Under the pieces are notes generated by a model. It worked only from the letters and a program-made list of their open reading frames with translations, was not told where the DNA came from and did no database searches. From NCBI GenBank assembly GCA_026182355.1, contig JAPFBL010000103.1:2108001-2172000 (forward strand): a DNA stretch of 64,000 nucleotides, read 5' to 3'. The position numbers and the translations under genes were made by a program. This document shows, piece after piece, positions 50,247 to 60,884 of the stretch. Origin of the DNA: Hermatobates lingyangjiaoensis. Its lineage: Eukaryota > Arthropoda > Insecta > Hemiptera > Hermatobatidae. The first letter of the stretch is position 1; each line of letters opens with the position of its first letter.

Positions 50247-50989
50247 CAGTGTTTCTCAAAGTGGTCCATACCGCCCCCTTAGGGGTGTTAAAGAAGTTCA
50301 AGGGGGTGGTAGGAAATGCCACCTTTTATGAGGGTTTCGAATATACAGAAGGGAGCGTTGAACATACAAGAGAGGTTGATATACAGTTATTTAAGTAATA
50401 AATAGGTTGAAAAAATTATATTTACTACTTGTTCTATGACTAGGAGGACTCACACTGCAGGCATTGTGTATGGCACGCGGAAAAAACCTGCGACTGTTCT
50501 TGTTTTCTATCTATTTCTATTTCTATTCTATTTTGTTGGATGTAATCACCGAGTAAGCTCCGTCAGTCAACAGGTAACTTTTGTGGAGTGAAGAGGGTTA
50601 TTTGTGGCTCGTACAAAATTGTATTATTTCTTAATAATGAATGAAAGATAGGGTTCTACATAGTTAAGCATATCTCTAGATATTACTTGCTACCCATTAT
50701 GTACCAGATAGGTATTCTAAAACGCTGTTCACACGACAGACAATTGGCACTGAAAATTCCAGTTCGGTTTATAAACTTGTTTGTGTAAATTCATTTCTTG
50801 TCAAAAAAAGAATTTAAACAATGTTTGAGTTTATCTAACATTTTTCTGCAACTTAGAACTTATTTACATGTAATACATTTTGAAATTTAAAAAATATTGT
50901 ATATTATACAATTAAATTCTTTAGGGGGCGGTGGGAAATGAAATGCTGTCTTAAGGGGGGCAATACTTAAAAAAGTTTTGGAAACACTG
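50247..50989. mobile_element. hAT-type MITE-1, complete
   Basis: A non-autonomous DNA transposon of 743 bp. Terminal inverted repeats are CAGTGTTTCTCAAA at the left and TTTTGGAAACACTG at the right (one mismatch), with the CAGTG start typical of hAT elements. Subterminal G-rich blocks (ccgcccccttaggggtg.. and ..aggggggcaatac) are inverted relative to each other. Perfect 8-bp target duplications flank it. No transposase is encoded. It is about 90% like the copy at 54160-54871 by eye. It differs by a TTTCTATT expansion near 50505-50535. Confidence 0.92.
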
Positions 50990-50997
50990 ATCTAAAT

Positions 50998-52204
50998 TAA
51001 CGTAGCCGGAGTGATTATAAGCGCATACTATAGGCAGTATGGTACTATTGGCATTCAGGGAGTGCCCAAATGCAGTAACTGTTAAAGGTTATTGACATTT
51101 AAAAGAATGTGAGGACTGCTGCAAGACAAATGCAAGTAAAGGCCAATCGTTCACACTTCTAGCAAAGTGAAACTTTTGACGAATATCACCGCTAAAATAC
51201 CCATATTAGTTAATAGGTCATGAGAAGAGAACCTTTGTCCTATATCCTCCCTCAAGATTGACCCCGGTTCCTTTACAACTCCTTCAGCCTTGTGTAAATA
51301 TTTTCATTCCTCCTCTGATGTACATATTTTAGCATTGTAATATTTACTTACTACTTTTCTAAATTTTGAAAAATCCCCAAACAATTTTGCAATAATTAAT
51401 TCAATAATATTATTCCGCATAAAATATTATTTATATATAATATAATATCATTTATATCCAGCTTATCAAATACAGTTTGTTTGACGCTGAATATTAACGA
51501 AGGTTCCCAATAAAAATTCATCATATGAGTAAAGCTGCTTACGAAAAGCCTCAAAGAACGACTGGTGAAGAAATGTAATCATTTATTTCATTGATCTTTA
51601 CATGAGATTTTATAAAAAAAAAAGATAACATTATACAACTCGACTGGACATTCTAAATAGATTTGAAAAATTCTTATAAATTGGGTTTCTTCAAAAATTA
51701 TAATATTTATTTGCATGATATTAGGAATTGTAAAAAAAAAACCTGTCGTTATGAGAAAATAACTCCAACTTGTTTCGGTGGACAAAAAATAGCAGTAATG
51801 ATCTTGATTAGCAATATATGCAAAAATATTAAGTGGGTTTCTCTTTTTAAATGCATTTTAATTTAATTCAATGATTGAATTTAAAAATATTGTGTCACCT
51901 ATGACAGTTGATACAAGCTATGATTACTTTAAGTGAAACTAGTAACAACGATTCAAATATATTATTAACCTAATCATTAAACAGCATGAAACAGATAAGG
52001 GAAGTAACAAGACGCGCTGTCAATTAAGAAGGGAAAGATAAATAGACATTGTATAGTACCAGACTACCCGTGACCAGTTGGGTCATCCAACACCTTCATT
52101 TTAATGCAATCATGTTCATATAAATGCAGATAAACTCTAAATTAATTAATTTTTAATAAAGAGGATAATGGCACATATTTGTAAGACAGTTTTCTTTATT
52201 TAAA
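50998..52204. other. AT-rich spacer, no gene seen
   Basis: The two short frames at 51588-51866 are opposite-strand shadows without domains. Confidence 0.42.
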
Positions 52205-53085
52205 TGTTTGTACAATTTCAATTTTTCAAAAAAGACTTTGTCTTCTTCCTGTTTAATACTACTGAGAGCAACATATAATTAGTCATGTTGAAATTCTGTT
52301 TTACATAAATGAACTAAAACTTTCTGTAGAGTCTCTCCTTGAGACTTATGAATAGTCATGGCAAATGCTAACTGAATTGGAAATTGAATCCTTGACAAAG
52401 GTATGTTGTCCTCTTTAGATAAAACAATTTTCAATCTTGGAATTAAAATTATTTATCATTGAAACTGTGATAAATTACTTTATCATAAAGGTCCTCTGTT
52501 ATTAGTCTTGTTCCATGAAATAAGCGCGGTGGATCTGTATTTCTCATACATACAATACACGTGACAGGAGTTTCCATTTTGAGTTATAGCTTATGTTGGG
52601 GCATCCAAACAACTCTAGTGAGTCAAGCAATTCTTGAGATTAATGCGTGGGTTCTGTTCCTATACAAACCGAGTTGTATGACAGATAGTGTTTAATTTCT
52701 CCTGGAAATTATTCAGTGAACCTATGTTAACTTCACTCTGTCTCGTTAAATAGGAGTTATGTAGAATTTTCTATGAACAATATTTGTTGGTTGCCGAATG
52801 AAAAGTAAATGTATTCAATACACTGATCAACATTATGTGTACCGATAAACATGTCTTCGGGCAGTAATAATCTCTTCATTTTCATTCCTTTCAACTCTAT
52901 CTTCACCAATATTTATCAGAAATTTAGAGTATTTCTCATTTTCTTCTTGAACTCTCATATTGCTCGTTAAATAAAATGTAGTAAATTTGCTCCACAAGTA
53001 AAGACTGATTCAAGCAATACAGATGTCAGCATGAGTTCCTCTCTTGACAACTGGAAGAAGTTTTCAATTCCTGAGAGGCGACAGC
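52205..53085 (-). pseudogene. Helitron PIF1-like helicase relic
   Basis: This is the C-terminal SF1B helicase part of a Helitron Rep/helicase protein, broken by frameshifts and stops so that no long ORF covers it. Minus-strand reading, in order: LLPVVKRGTHADI (53060-53022, just after the motif III 'GGDFRQ' region, which is blurred); LTSNMRVQEENEK (52968 downward, the 'LTxNMRV' block); a degraded 'LPGExxxYLSxDS' equivalent, PGEIKHYLSYNS (about 52705-52670); ELLDSLELFG and METPV...MRNTDPPRLFHGTRL (about 52600-52495, cf. 'MLLRNLNPPxGLCNGTRL'); LSRIQFPIQLAFAMTIHKSQ (52395-52333, motif V-like); and LYVALSSIK (52281-52252, motif VI region). A TAA at 52279-52281 replaces the residue before LYVAL. 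The Walker A motif and the HUH Rep domain are not found. It could be the source lineage of the small Helitrons here, but nothing links them directly. Confidence 0.85.
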
Positions 53086-54151
53086 CAATGCAATTAGTCC
53101 TGAACTCCTTAATTTATAGAGTATTAGTTTTATTTATACCTTTTCTGTACCTGCCGATCTGTTTCGATCGGCCAACTGTTTTTTGATTACGGACGCAATT
53201 GTGCGTTAATACTATTTTACTCAATTTCTAATTAATTTGATAATTTCTAAAACTTCTGTTAACTCTAATAAATATCATTTGATATTGATATATTAAATAA
53301 TTATTTCATATTCTCATCGATTATTCCTTAAATTTTTTCTTTCTAAATTTATTATAATTAAATCAATATAATTTAGATAGAAAAACAATTATTTAACCTT
53401 TAACATCATTTATATCAGTTTTTGAAAGCACAGTGTTCAACAGACTCTCTGGTACAATAGATAAGAGTTCCAGAGATACAATGCCAACGTCGTGGTTTCG
53501 AAGTCCACCAAATATCTTATATTATATTCCATTTCGAGCGTGTGTAAACATTTAAACAAGAGTAGCAGAATTTAATAAGTATTAAATATTTGTTTTGGTT
53601 ATCATTAGGGTGAGTTTGTAAAACACTATTACAAACATTATTAAAGGACATAATTGTAAAACAATTATATTTTTCAATTTAAACAATCAATTTATTTCAA
53701 TATTTTTTTTGGCTGAAATCGAATGAGAAATACTGAAATTACTAGTTTATTAGAGGTATAAACTGAGATGATTAAAAGTTTGGTTCTACATATAAAACAT
53801 CCGAATATAATCTACGAAAGGTTTATAATAATATTACTAGACATATTATAATAATAATTTCATTTAATTTATATTTGTTACCATACGTTTTATTTTCAAT
53901 AGTATTAGTCGCAGCTATATTATTTCGAACATATATATTAAAAATAATGTTTCAATATGAATTACTTTATGCTATTGATTATGCTTATGTATTCTGTCTT
54001 CATGTTTTACATTCTTATTGGAACAAATCTGTCTGATAAGTCTGATGCTTATATATTGTGTTCACTGTTGTCCCTTTGTATACGGTCTTTGTAAGTCATT
54101 ATTGGGATTGATGTTTTAGGAGGTTTTAGGAGTTGTGATCTCGGGGAGAGG
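53086..54151. other. AT-rich spacer, no gene seen
   Basis: 53086-53130 may hold the eroded upstream end of the helicase relic. No other feature was recognised. Confidence 0.4.
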
Positions 54152-54159
54152 CTATAGGT
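54152..54159. repeat. 8-bp target duplication of hAT MITE-2 (left)
   Basis: ctataggt is repeated exactly at 54872-54879. Confidence 0.9.
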
Positions 54160-54871
54160 CAGTGTTTCTCAAAGTGGTTAATACCGCCCCCTTAGGTGCG
54201 TTAAAGAAGTTCAAGGAGGCGGTAGGAAATGCCGCCTTTTAAGGGGGTTTCTAATATACAGAAGAGAGCGTTGATACAGTTATTTAAGTAATAAATAGGT
54301 TGAAAGAATTCTATTTTCTACTTGTTCTATGACTAGGAGGATTCACATTGCAGGCATTGTGTATGGTACGCGGAAAAACCTGCGACTGTTCTTGTTTTCC
54401 ATCTTGTTGGATGTAATCACCGAGCAAGCCCCGTCAGTCAACAGGTAAGTTTTCTGGAGTGAAGAGGGTTATTTGCGGCTCGTACAAAATTGTATTATTT
54501 CTGATTTCTGAAGAATGAATGAAAGATAGGGTTCTACATAGTCAAGCATATCTCTAGATATTACATGTTACCATTATGTACGAATGATAAACTGCCATAA
54601 AGCGCTGTCCACACGACAGACAATTGGCACTGAAAATTCCAGTTTGTTTTATAAACCTGTTTGTGTAAATTCAATTCTTGTCAAAAAAATGAATTTAAAC
54701 AATGTTTGAGTTTACCTAACATATTTCTGCACCTTAGAACTTATTTACATGTAATACATTTTGAAATTTAAAAAAATATTGTATATTATACAATTAAATG
54801 CTTTAGGGGGTGGTAGCAAATCAAATGGTGTCTTAAGGGGGGCAATACTTAAAAAAGTTTGAGAAACACTG
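54160..54871. mobile_element. hAT-type MITE-2, complete
   Basis: A 712-bp sister of MITE-1 in the same orientation. Its terminal inverted repeats, CAGTGTTTCTCAAA and TTTGAGAAACACTG, are better preserved at the right end than in MITE-1. The internal order is the same: G-rich subterminal block, 'tacagttatttaagtaataa', 'gactaggagga', 'catgtaatacattttgaaattt'. No coding capacity. Confidence 0.92.
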
Positions 54872-54879
54872 CTATAGGT

Positions 54880-56675
54880 AAATCCTACTTACATTCCCAA
54901 AGGGGACCCTCAATGCAATCTTTGTATTAAAATTCACCTCTATAAGCCAAAACATCAGGGAAACAGAAGTTAAAAGGGAATTTTCATTTGGACTAGATAT
55001 TGAAGAATATTAAAAAAAAAAGAAAAGGATAATGAGCAGAGTAATTCTTTCACCAACTCCGACTGGTTTCTGGTCAATGAAGATGTGTTAACTAATCTTC
55101 TAGGATACTGTCGCATTTTAATTCCCGATAAATATTTACATGCAATTCCACGATTGATACCTTCACGATGTTTCATAAAAAAATATATTATGCATCTATA
55201 TATAAAACATTTTACAGTAAACACGTGAAATAAAAATCTATGTCTAAACTTAATAAGAAATTTAAAAATACGACAAAGATGTTTCACCGAAACAAGTTAT
55301 CATCATTTGTACGAGACATTCTGACGAATACAACTTGTACCGACAAGTATCCTGAGAGGCAGCTGTCAATTTGAATTTCTATATTCTTTGTCACGATAAG
55401 AAATTCCTCCATGTAGATTGAATTTAAAATCCATCTCCATAATAAAGACAGCAGACAAAGAACTGTTATTAAATATATTGCCCTTGTTTACCTGAAGGAG
55501 TAGAGATATTTACAGAAAAACAAGATGCAAAGAACCCATGACTAACAGGTGGCTGCTAATCATATTATCAACTTTATTTAATCATTTCTGCAACACTGAA
55601 TTTTCATTAAGTCATCAAGTCTGTAACTGTAAATACTAAATTGTTATTTCAGTCATTCACTTTAAATCACTGGTTCTACCTGTGACACATGTATCTCAGA
55701 AGCAAATACATTTAGATGATCATTTTTAGGCTATTTAACACAAGTTATTTAATTATTGAAGAAATTATCCACTGAAATTTTACTATGAAGACAGTATACA
55801 AAGTATAAGGAGTATGCCGATGTTCTAGTGAATGTAGGTGGTTGCATTGTAGTTGGTAGTATTACTCGAGTATGTAGGTGGTCAGAAACCATGTACTGCC
55901 TGCGGCGTTAGAGCTCCTGTGAGGTATCATTAAGTCAACAATAAGATGAACACCACTAGGGTCGACCAACGAATTGTATTCGCTCCCAGACATCACTGCT
56001 TGGAGTGGGCACAAAACCTATGACACACCAAATGTTCTTAATATTTGGAATTCGAAGCCTGATAAATGAGTCGACTCTCATTCTGACAGTGCTGCCAATT
56101 CAGTAGATTCGAAAGAAAAAAATTCTAAATTTATAAATAAAACTAAGGAAAATTAAATGCAAAGAAATATAATTATATGAAAAAAATATCATCTGGGTAA
56201 TGATTGCTGTATTAGTGCGAGATTATTAACAATGAATAAGGGTTATCAAAGTGAATAACATAAGACTTAACATCAAATATGTCACCTCTTTAAGAATAGA
56301 ATAAACTAACAACTATGCTTGACTGCATCACTTGATAAAGCTATAATAGAATATTAAATAGTAACATCGCTGAAGTATCAATTTCAATGTCTCAAAAAAT
56401 TAAATAATACACAAATAATAATAAAAGATAGTCATCAGATTCACAAGTAACTCATAGTACATAATAAACTACTGTAATATAATAATTTAAAAGATTCGGG
56501 TAATAAATCAACTGCTAAAAGTTTAACTCGATAAATAAGATAAACTTAATATCTGATTAACAAGATAGCCATTGAATAAAACAAATGGGAAATATAAATT
56601 TAATAAGATTACGTTCCAAAACTCTTAATAAAAATCAAAATTAACTGAATATCAAAAAAATGATTATACAGGAAA
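54880..56675. other. AT-rich spacer, no gene seen
   Basis: The 105-codon minus frame at 54970-55287 has no recognisable domain. 55840-56110 is a little GC-richer with no feature named. Confidence 0.42.
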
Positions 56676-56679
56676 CAAT

Positions 56680-56712
56680 GATGAGTGAAATTGTATCGAA
56701 ACGTCAGTCATG
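56680..56712 (+). ncRNA. hammerhead-like segment (degenerate Penelope terminus)
   Basis: ATGATGAGTG...ATCGAAACGTCAGTC contains TGATGAG and CGAAACGTC in hammerhead order. The first C of CUGAUGA is A here, and stem II is poor (GTG/ATC). The GAAACGTC(A/G)G word is shared with 10081-10090. No PLE protein was seen next to it. Confidence 0.35.
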
Positions 56713-57816
56713 AGCTGAATATTGTATGCTTTTTGTTAAACACTCAGTAAAGATATGAACCCATTAATGAAGTTTGTAAAGTGTTTCATCAACACGTGAT
56801 GATAAATTGGATAATAAAAAATAAAATATTATTGGGACTAACACTTGCTTAAGATGCATTGAGGTTATAGCAATATATCTTTTGTCTTGCCACAAAACAT
56901 TTGCAAAAATGTAAACAATTATTTACAGTATATTTAAACTTTGTGCTTAATTTAAGGTAAACATGTTTAAAGAACATTGTATATACAAATAGTAAATTCT
57001 CACTTCCTTCAGTAGTTTGAATCAGTAATATTTTATTATTGAAGTTTTACGTATTATATTCATCTGTTCTTTTCTCAAATATATTAGTTTCATGGTCCAT
57101 TAAGTTTAGTTAATGTATTCCTATTAGTTCTTCACCAACATATAGGGGTTTAGCCCAGTGTGTTCGTTTAAATAAGCCAACAAAAATTTTTAAGTTATTT
57201 CTATCATTAGCCTCGTTTAAAGATAATGAACGATTTTTAGGAGAGATTTTTATTAGCAATCATATGGAATTCACAGTAACAATTATAGATAGAAATAGAC
57301 GAGTGTTATCTTTATAATAGCAGTTATAATGTAATAAAAAGAATGCTTGTTTGTAACATTGTATGAGAGACAACTTATCGAAAAGGAATAATAAACTTTA
57401 AAATTATGTAAGCAAACAAAATACTGAGAGAAGTAAAAATAGCCTGCTAATATGCAATCTTGTGAAAAGTAAGTGTTATTAACAACAGGTTCCAGATAAA
57501 TCTATTTTAACTGGAGCAGTAATGCAGGCCAGATGACGCGCCTGTTCTCCAGTAATTGTCTATATAAACTTCCCCCTACTGTAATCTATTGCAAATTCAG
57601 GACTCGAAGATATACCGAGCGAGCCGTTCTCTCTCCCTCTCCTCTCGCTATTATCTCTAACTAAGATAAACCATAGCAACTGTAAGATTGTTCTTTCTCA
57701 AACCTTATATTTATTTTTTTGTTTCATAAATAAATCGCAATTTTTCCTACTTAATAAAACGGAAAACTAAATGTTTTTATAATGATTGTAATTTAACAGT
57801 ACAATTTTAGAAGAAT
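56713..57816. other. AT-rich spacer, no gene seen
   Basis: No feature recognised. Confidence 0.42.
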
Positions 57817-57841
57817 TATATATATATATATATATATATAC
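57817..57841. repeat. (TA)n microsatellite
   Basis: A TA run of about 12 units borders a Penelope terminal module. Confidence 0.9.
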
Positions 57842-57958
57842 ACTTTAACACAGAGAAAAGAACACAGAAAGACACTACAGAACTCACTTCGATATTTCGA
57901 CATCCGTCGTCATCGGGAAGAAGTGCGAAGTACTCGTGTTGAGAAGCAAACTGCTACT

Positions 57959-57960
<2 letters not shown>
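57842..57960 (-). mobile_element. Penelope terminal module, family C, first copy
   Basis: The minus strand reads CCGATGA (57910-57916), a hairpin CGAC-ggat-GTCG, then AAATATCGAAGTGAGTTC. The module lies between two (TA)n tracts and is oriented like the PLE endonuclease remnant downstream. It looks like a partial terminal repeat of a neighbouring PLE copy. Confidence 0.6.

Positions 57961-58008
<48 letters not shown>
57961..58008. repeat. (TA)n microsatellite
   Basis: 24 TA units between two family C modules. Confidence 0.92.
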
Positions 58009-58011
<3 letters not shown>

Positions 58012-58260
58012 TGATAAACGAAAAACGGTCCGGCAGGACAAATAACAATTAAAATAAGCAGTGACACATAAACAGAAACACAACAAAGACTCACTTTTCA
58101 ATATTTCGACCGTAATGGCGGTCGTCCTCAGGAGAAGAAGTGAATTGACGGAGGGACGACAGTCAACTGAAGAACTCACAGGGTGAGGGCTAAAGCAGTG
58201 CTGCCGCAAAGGAGACAAATAAAAAAGGAACTAGGAAGTCGAGAGCAAAAATAAAAAAAA
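58009..58260 (-). mobile_element. 3' terminal (pLTR-like) segment of the PLE-1 copy, hammerhead-like core
   Basis: It lies directly 3' of the endonuclease remnant at 58402-58887 on the same strand, so it is the expected place for a PLE terminal repeat. The minus strand has CTGAGGA (58125-58131), a perfect 6-bp hairpin CGACCG-ccatta-CGGTCG (58107-58124), then AAATATTG. This is the hammerhead order CUGANGA, stem II, GAAA. Pairing C with G at the stem base leaves the consensus G of GAAA inside the stem; if that G is unpaired, one extra C separates CUGAGGA from the stem. Whether it self-cleaves is open. Confidence 0.6.
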
Positions 58261-58400
58261 AAAAAATGTTTTTGAAAGGTAGAAAAAGGTTAAGAAAAGA
58301 AAAAATAAAGAAAATATATAGAACAATTAAAAATAAAAAAAATATTAAAAAAAAAAAATAAATAAATAAAAAAAAAAATTAAAAAATAAATAAATAAAAA
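58240..58400. repeat. A-rich low-complexity tract
   Basis: Long A runs with AAAT/AAAAT on the plus strand separate the PLE-1 coding end from its terminal segment. Confidence 0.85.
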
Positions 58401-58401
58401 A

Positions 58402-58887
58402 CTAACGATTTAAATTCAAGCCAGGTTTCGAGCGTGCCCCCAGGAGCCAAATGTGGGCTTCCTCAGAAGCTTTTAAAGTAACTTGTCTGTTATCACTGGG
58501 GACTTGTTTAAGAACTTGGACTGTGAAACAATCATTGAAACTGAGATGGTGGGAATTAGCGTGAGTGGCGACAGGGAGACTGCTGCGTTTACCAACCGAA
58601 AGCCTGTGATTATTCATCCGAAGGTTCAGCATCGTAGATGCTAAACCAACGTAAAAAGCATCACATTGGGTGCATTTCAAGAGGTAAACGCAGTCAGTGG
58701 AGATACAGGAGGAAGGACTGTGAATAGGGTAAGAATTAAGATAAGTTAGAGACTCAAATGAAGACCCAGAATCAACAATGGGACAGGTAAGACATCTCCG
58801 ACGTCCACAACGTTGTAGGCCACCACTGCTTTGGGGATTCTGAATATTTCTGAATTTTTCGTTGGAAATACGATCCAAAACGGACAA
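58402..58887 (-). pseudogene. Penelope-like element C-terminus: zinc-knuckle linker and GIY-YIG endonuclease (PLE-1)
   Basis: A 161-codon remnant with an intact frame to its stop. In PLE proteins the N-terminal reverse transcriptase is followed by a Cys-rich linker and a GIY-YIG nuclease that nicks target DNA. Here CGRRRCLTC (residues 27-35) is the linker. The nuclease follows: CVYLLKCTQCDAFYVG (66-81) holds the degenerate 'GIY' and the 'YVG' half of YIG. Arg90 is the likely catalytic Arg, with His94 in 'RMNNHR' and His108 in 'VATHANSH'. Glu126/127 in 'SEEAHIWLLG' match the usual metal-binding Glu, before a GLNLNR end. The RT is missing: a perfect palindrome starts 5 bp upstream (58892). The first Met is internal to the original protein, so this is a 5'-truncated copy, not a gene. 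The nuclease residues look intact. Confidence 0.88.
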
Positions 58888-58891
58888 ATAT

Positions 58892-59149
58892 AGTTCAATA
58901 TAAACAAAGAAACATAGAGAAATCAGAAGAACACACTTACAGTCTCTAATTTTCGGTTTGAACCGTCTTCAGGAGAGATAAGAGAGGGAAACCAAGCGCA
59001 CTGGATCAGAGACGGTTGGGTCTCCAACCGTCTCTGATCCAGTGCGCTTGGTTTCCCTCTCTTATCTCTCCTGAAGACGGTTCAAACCGAAAATTAGAGA
59101 CTGTAAGTGTGTTCTTCTGATTTCTCTATGTTTCTTTGTTTATATTGAA

Positions 59150-59151
<2 letters not shown>
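58892..59151. repeat. perfect 260-bp palindrome of Penelope family B modules
   Basis: Two 128-bp arms are identical in inverted orientation, separated only by the 4-base loop gtct (59020-59023). I compared the arms end to end and saw no mismatch. Each arm holds a family B terminal module: 'acacttacagtctctaatttt' and a hammerhead-like CTGAAGA + GACGGTTC..ACCG + AAAATTAG, then 'accaagcgcactgga'. The right arm runs straight into (TA)n. Perfect identity implies recent formation or ongoing arm-to-arm correction, or an assembly artefact. Confidence 0.93.

Positions 59152-59180
<29 letters not shown>
59152..59180. repeat. (TA)n microsatellite
   Basis: About 14 TA units abut the right arm of the palindrome. 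Confidence 0.9.
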
Positions 59181-59183
<3 letters not shown>

Positions 59184-59230
59184 AGACCTATTTCTCAAAA
59201 AAACTTATGAAATACAAGTACAAATACAAA

Positions 59231-59375
59231 TATTTAAAAGATTTCATAATAAACACGTGAAATAACCAATAACGTCCAAACCACAGTACAAAATGAGAAA
59301 AAAATATAAAATACTAAGATCTTTCTACCGTAACTGGCGGACTTGTCAGAGCCAAATCGTACTGAAGGGTCAGAA
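59231..59375 (-). mobile_element. Penelope terminal module, family A, single copy
   Basis: On the plus strand: 'agatttcataataaacacg', 'tgaaataac', 'gtccaaaccaca', 'aagatctttctaccgtaact', 'ggcggac..gtcagag'. This matches the left arm at 61145-61250. The hammerhead-like box on the minus strand is CTGACAAG, altered from CTGACGA. Confidence 0.6.
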
Positions 59376-60029
59376 CTAGCAAAAGTGTCGTTGACATCTC
59401 ACGAAAGCAGAAAACGAGACATGACAAAATGTGAGATTACGTGGGCTCACACATAGACATCACCAACTAATTATGCTAATGACTAATTAGTATGTTAACA
59501 ACACACAGAAATCACGGTGATTACGCTAATGCTTTGCTGGGCTGCAGTTCTTGAACATAACACATGAAAGAGGAAGGCTAAGGACCCCAATTTTAGCTAA
59601 CAAGGAAGTCCGCCTAGTGCACAGGCGTGGAGTTAGGGTCCCACACTGACTCAATGCATTGCTTCCTCCTAACACGACTTCACAACTTTTCCAACTTTCT
59701 CCCTTCCAGACAGACAGGACACCTGATCCATTGCACAGTTCCAGGGGCATCACAGCTTATATATTTCTTTGCCATTTTCAATTCAATTATCCCACCTGAG
59801 TTTATTTAAATAAATTTATATTCAACAGATAAAACTGACTAAAAACGTCTCTCTCCTCCATCTTCTATCTGTTCCTTTCCAGATGACACCTATTTCTTGA
59901 AAATCGACCGTAATAAGTGCTTTTTTCTAATTATAATTGTTGTAAAAGTTTAATTGCGCCACTATTTGACTATTTCTAAATAAATAATGTATATATTGTT
60001 TTCAAAAATATATTTAAAAAGTCGATGCA
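59376..60029. other. spacer, no gene seen
   Basis: GC-moderate DNA with opposite-strand frames at 59526-59809 that mirror each other and lack domains. Palindromic words such as 'actaattagt' lie near 59488. Confidence 0.38.
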
Positions 60030-60043
60030 TAAAGTAATTCTTC
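60030..60043. repeat. 14-bp target duplication of SINE-5 (left)
   Basis: taaagtaattcttc is repeated exactly at 60367-60380. Confidence 0.92.
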
Positions 60044-60366
60044 GGGGGCCAGGCTAGCTCAGTGGTTACGTGCTCACCTCTGAACTGATAGGACCGGGGT
60101 TCAATCCTCACCTGGCCCTCGATTTATTCACGCGGGAGGTGAATAAATCTGAGCACGTCATCCCTCGGAGAAGGACGTTAAACCGTCGGTCCCGAGCCTG
60201 TACGATGTCAGGTACTCGTTAAAGATCCCTACTCTAAATATATTTGAGTTAGGCAAAATTTAGGACTCCCACTGTAGAATCAATCTTCATTGTGTGGTAT
60301 CACAAAGGGCCAATGCTTGGTCTACGTGTGTTCCCTTGTGGGACTGCCACTGCAACCTAACCTAAC
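60044..60366 (+). mobile_element. tRNA-derived SINE, complete and youngest copy (SINE-5)
   Basis: The best-preserved copy of the family, and so the best guide to its structure. The head carries GGGCCAG near its start, which pairs perfectly with CTGGCCC near 60117 as a 7-bp acceptor-like stem. Box A is TAGCTCAGTGG and box B is GGTTCAATCC. Two extra bases sit between the stem and box A, so the tRNA fold is not canonical and no isotype is claimed. A 250-bp unrelated body follows, ending in ctaacctaacta. Perfect 14-bp target duplications bracket it. It is inserted in a region full of PLE remnants, so it is younger than most of them. Confidence 0.93.
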
Positions 60367-60380
60367 TAAAGTAATTCTTC

Positions 60381-60720
60381 ATACTGCAGTTCAGTTTAGT
60401 TCGACTGCTGATGCTATCTTTAGTTGACAGTCATGGGTTCCTATTCAATGGATATTTTAAAGTCAAAGTCAGTAAACAAATAGTCAAACTAACCCTACTT
60501 CAAAGAGGATCTCAAGTCTCCTACATCCAGTTTTTACTTCTGCCAATGCAAAAGACTTTAAAGAAAATCGAAACGCCGGCATTCATAGTTTGATTTAGAG
60601 CTGGAATGCAGACTAAAGTCTCAGTCAGTTTAATACTATTCTATTAGATGGTCAACTTATCATTCTTATTCCCTATATGTATATATATTTTTGTTTTCAA
60701 AAATAAATATCACTGAAAAC
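60381..60720. other. spacer, no gene seen
   Basis: The 60-codon frame at 60411-60593 has no domain. It is followed by AT-rich DNA. Confidence 0.38.
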
Positions 60721-60863
60721 GAACAAAGAAATAAATATTCAATGTAAAAAACAAAGAACCAAGATAAATACTTACTATTCTCAATAATTTCGGTAACACG
60801 CTGTTTTCAGGAGAAATAAAGAAGGAAAACAAACTTGTTCACAGACCACTAAAGAGTGTATAA
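60721..60863 (-). mobile_element. Penelope terminal module, family B-like
   Basis: The plus strand order 'acttacta.tctcaataatttcggt', 'cacgctg.tttcaggagaaata' mirrors the family B order 'cttacagtctctaattttcggt..ccgtcttcaggagagata'. The hammerhead-like box on the minus strand is CTGAAAA. It borders (TA)n at its right, like the other copies. Confidence 0.5.
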
Positions 60864-60884
60864 CTATATATATATATATATATC
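60864..60884. repeat. (TA)n microsatellite
   Basis: About 10 TA units between two terminal modules. Confidence 0.88.

Noticed and set aside
54970..55287. 105-codon minus-strand frame
   Set aside because: No domain, no repeat family, no start context; length is within chance for this amount of sequence.
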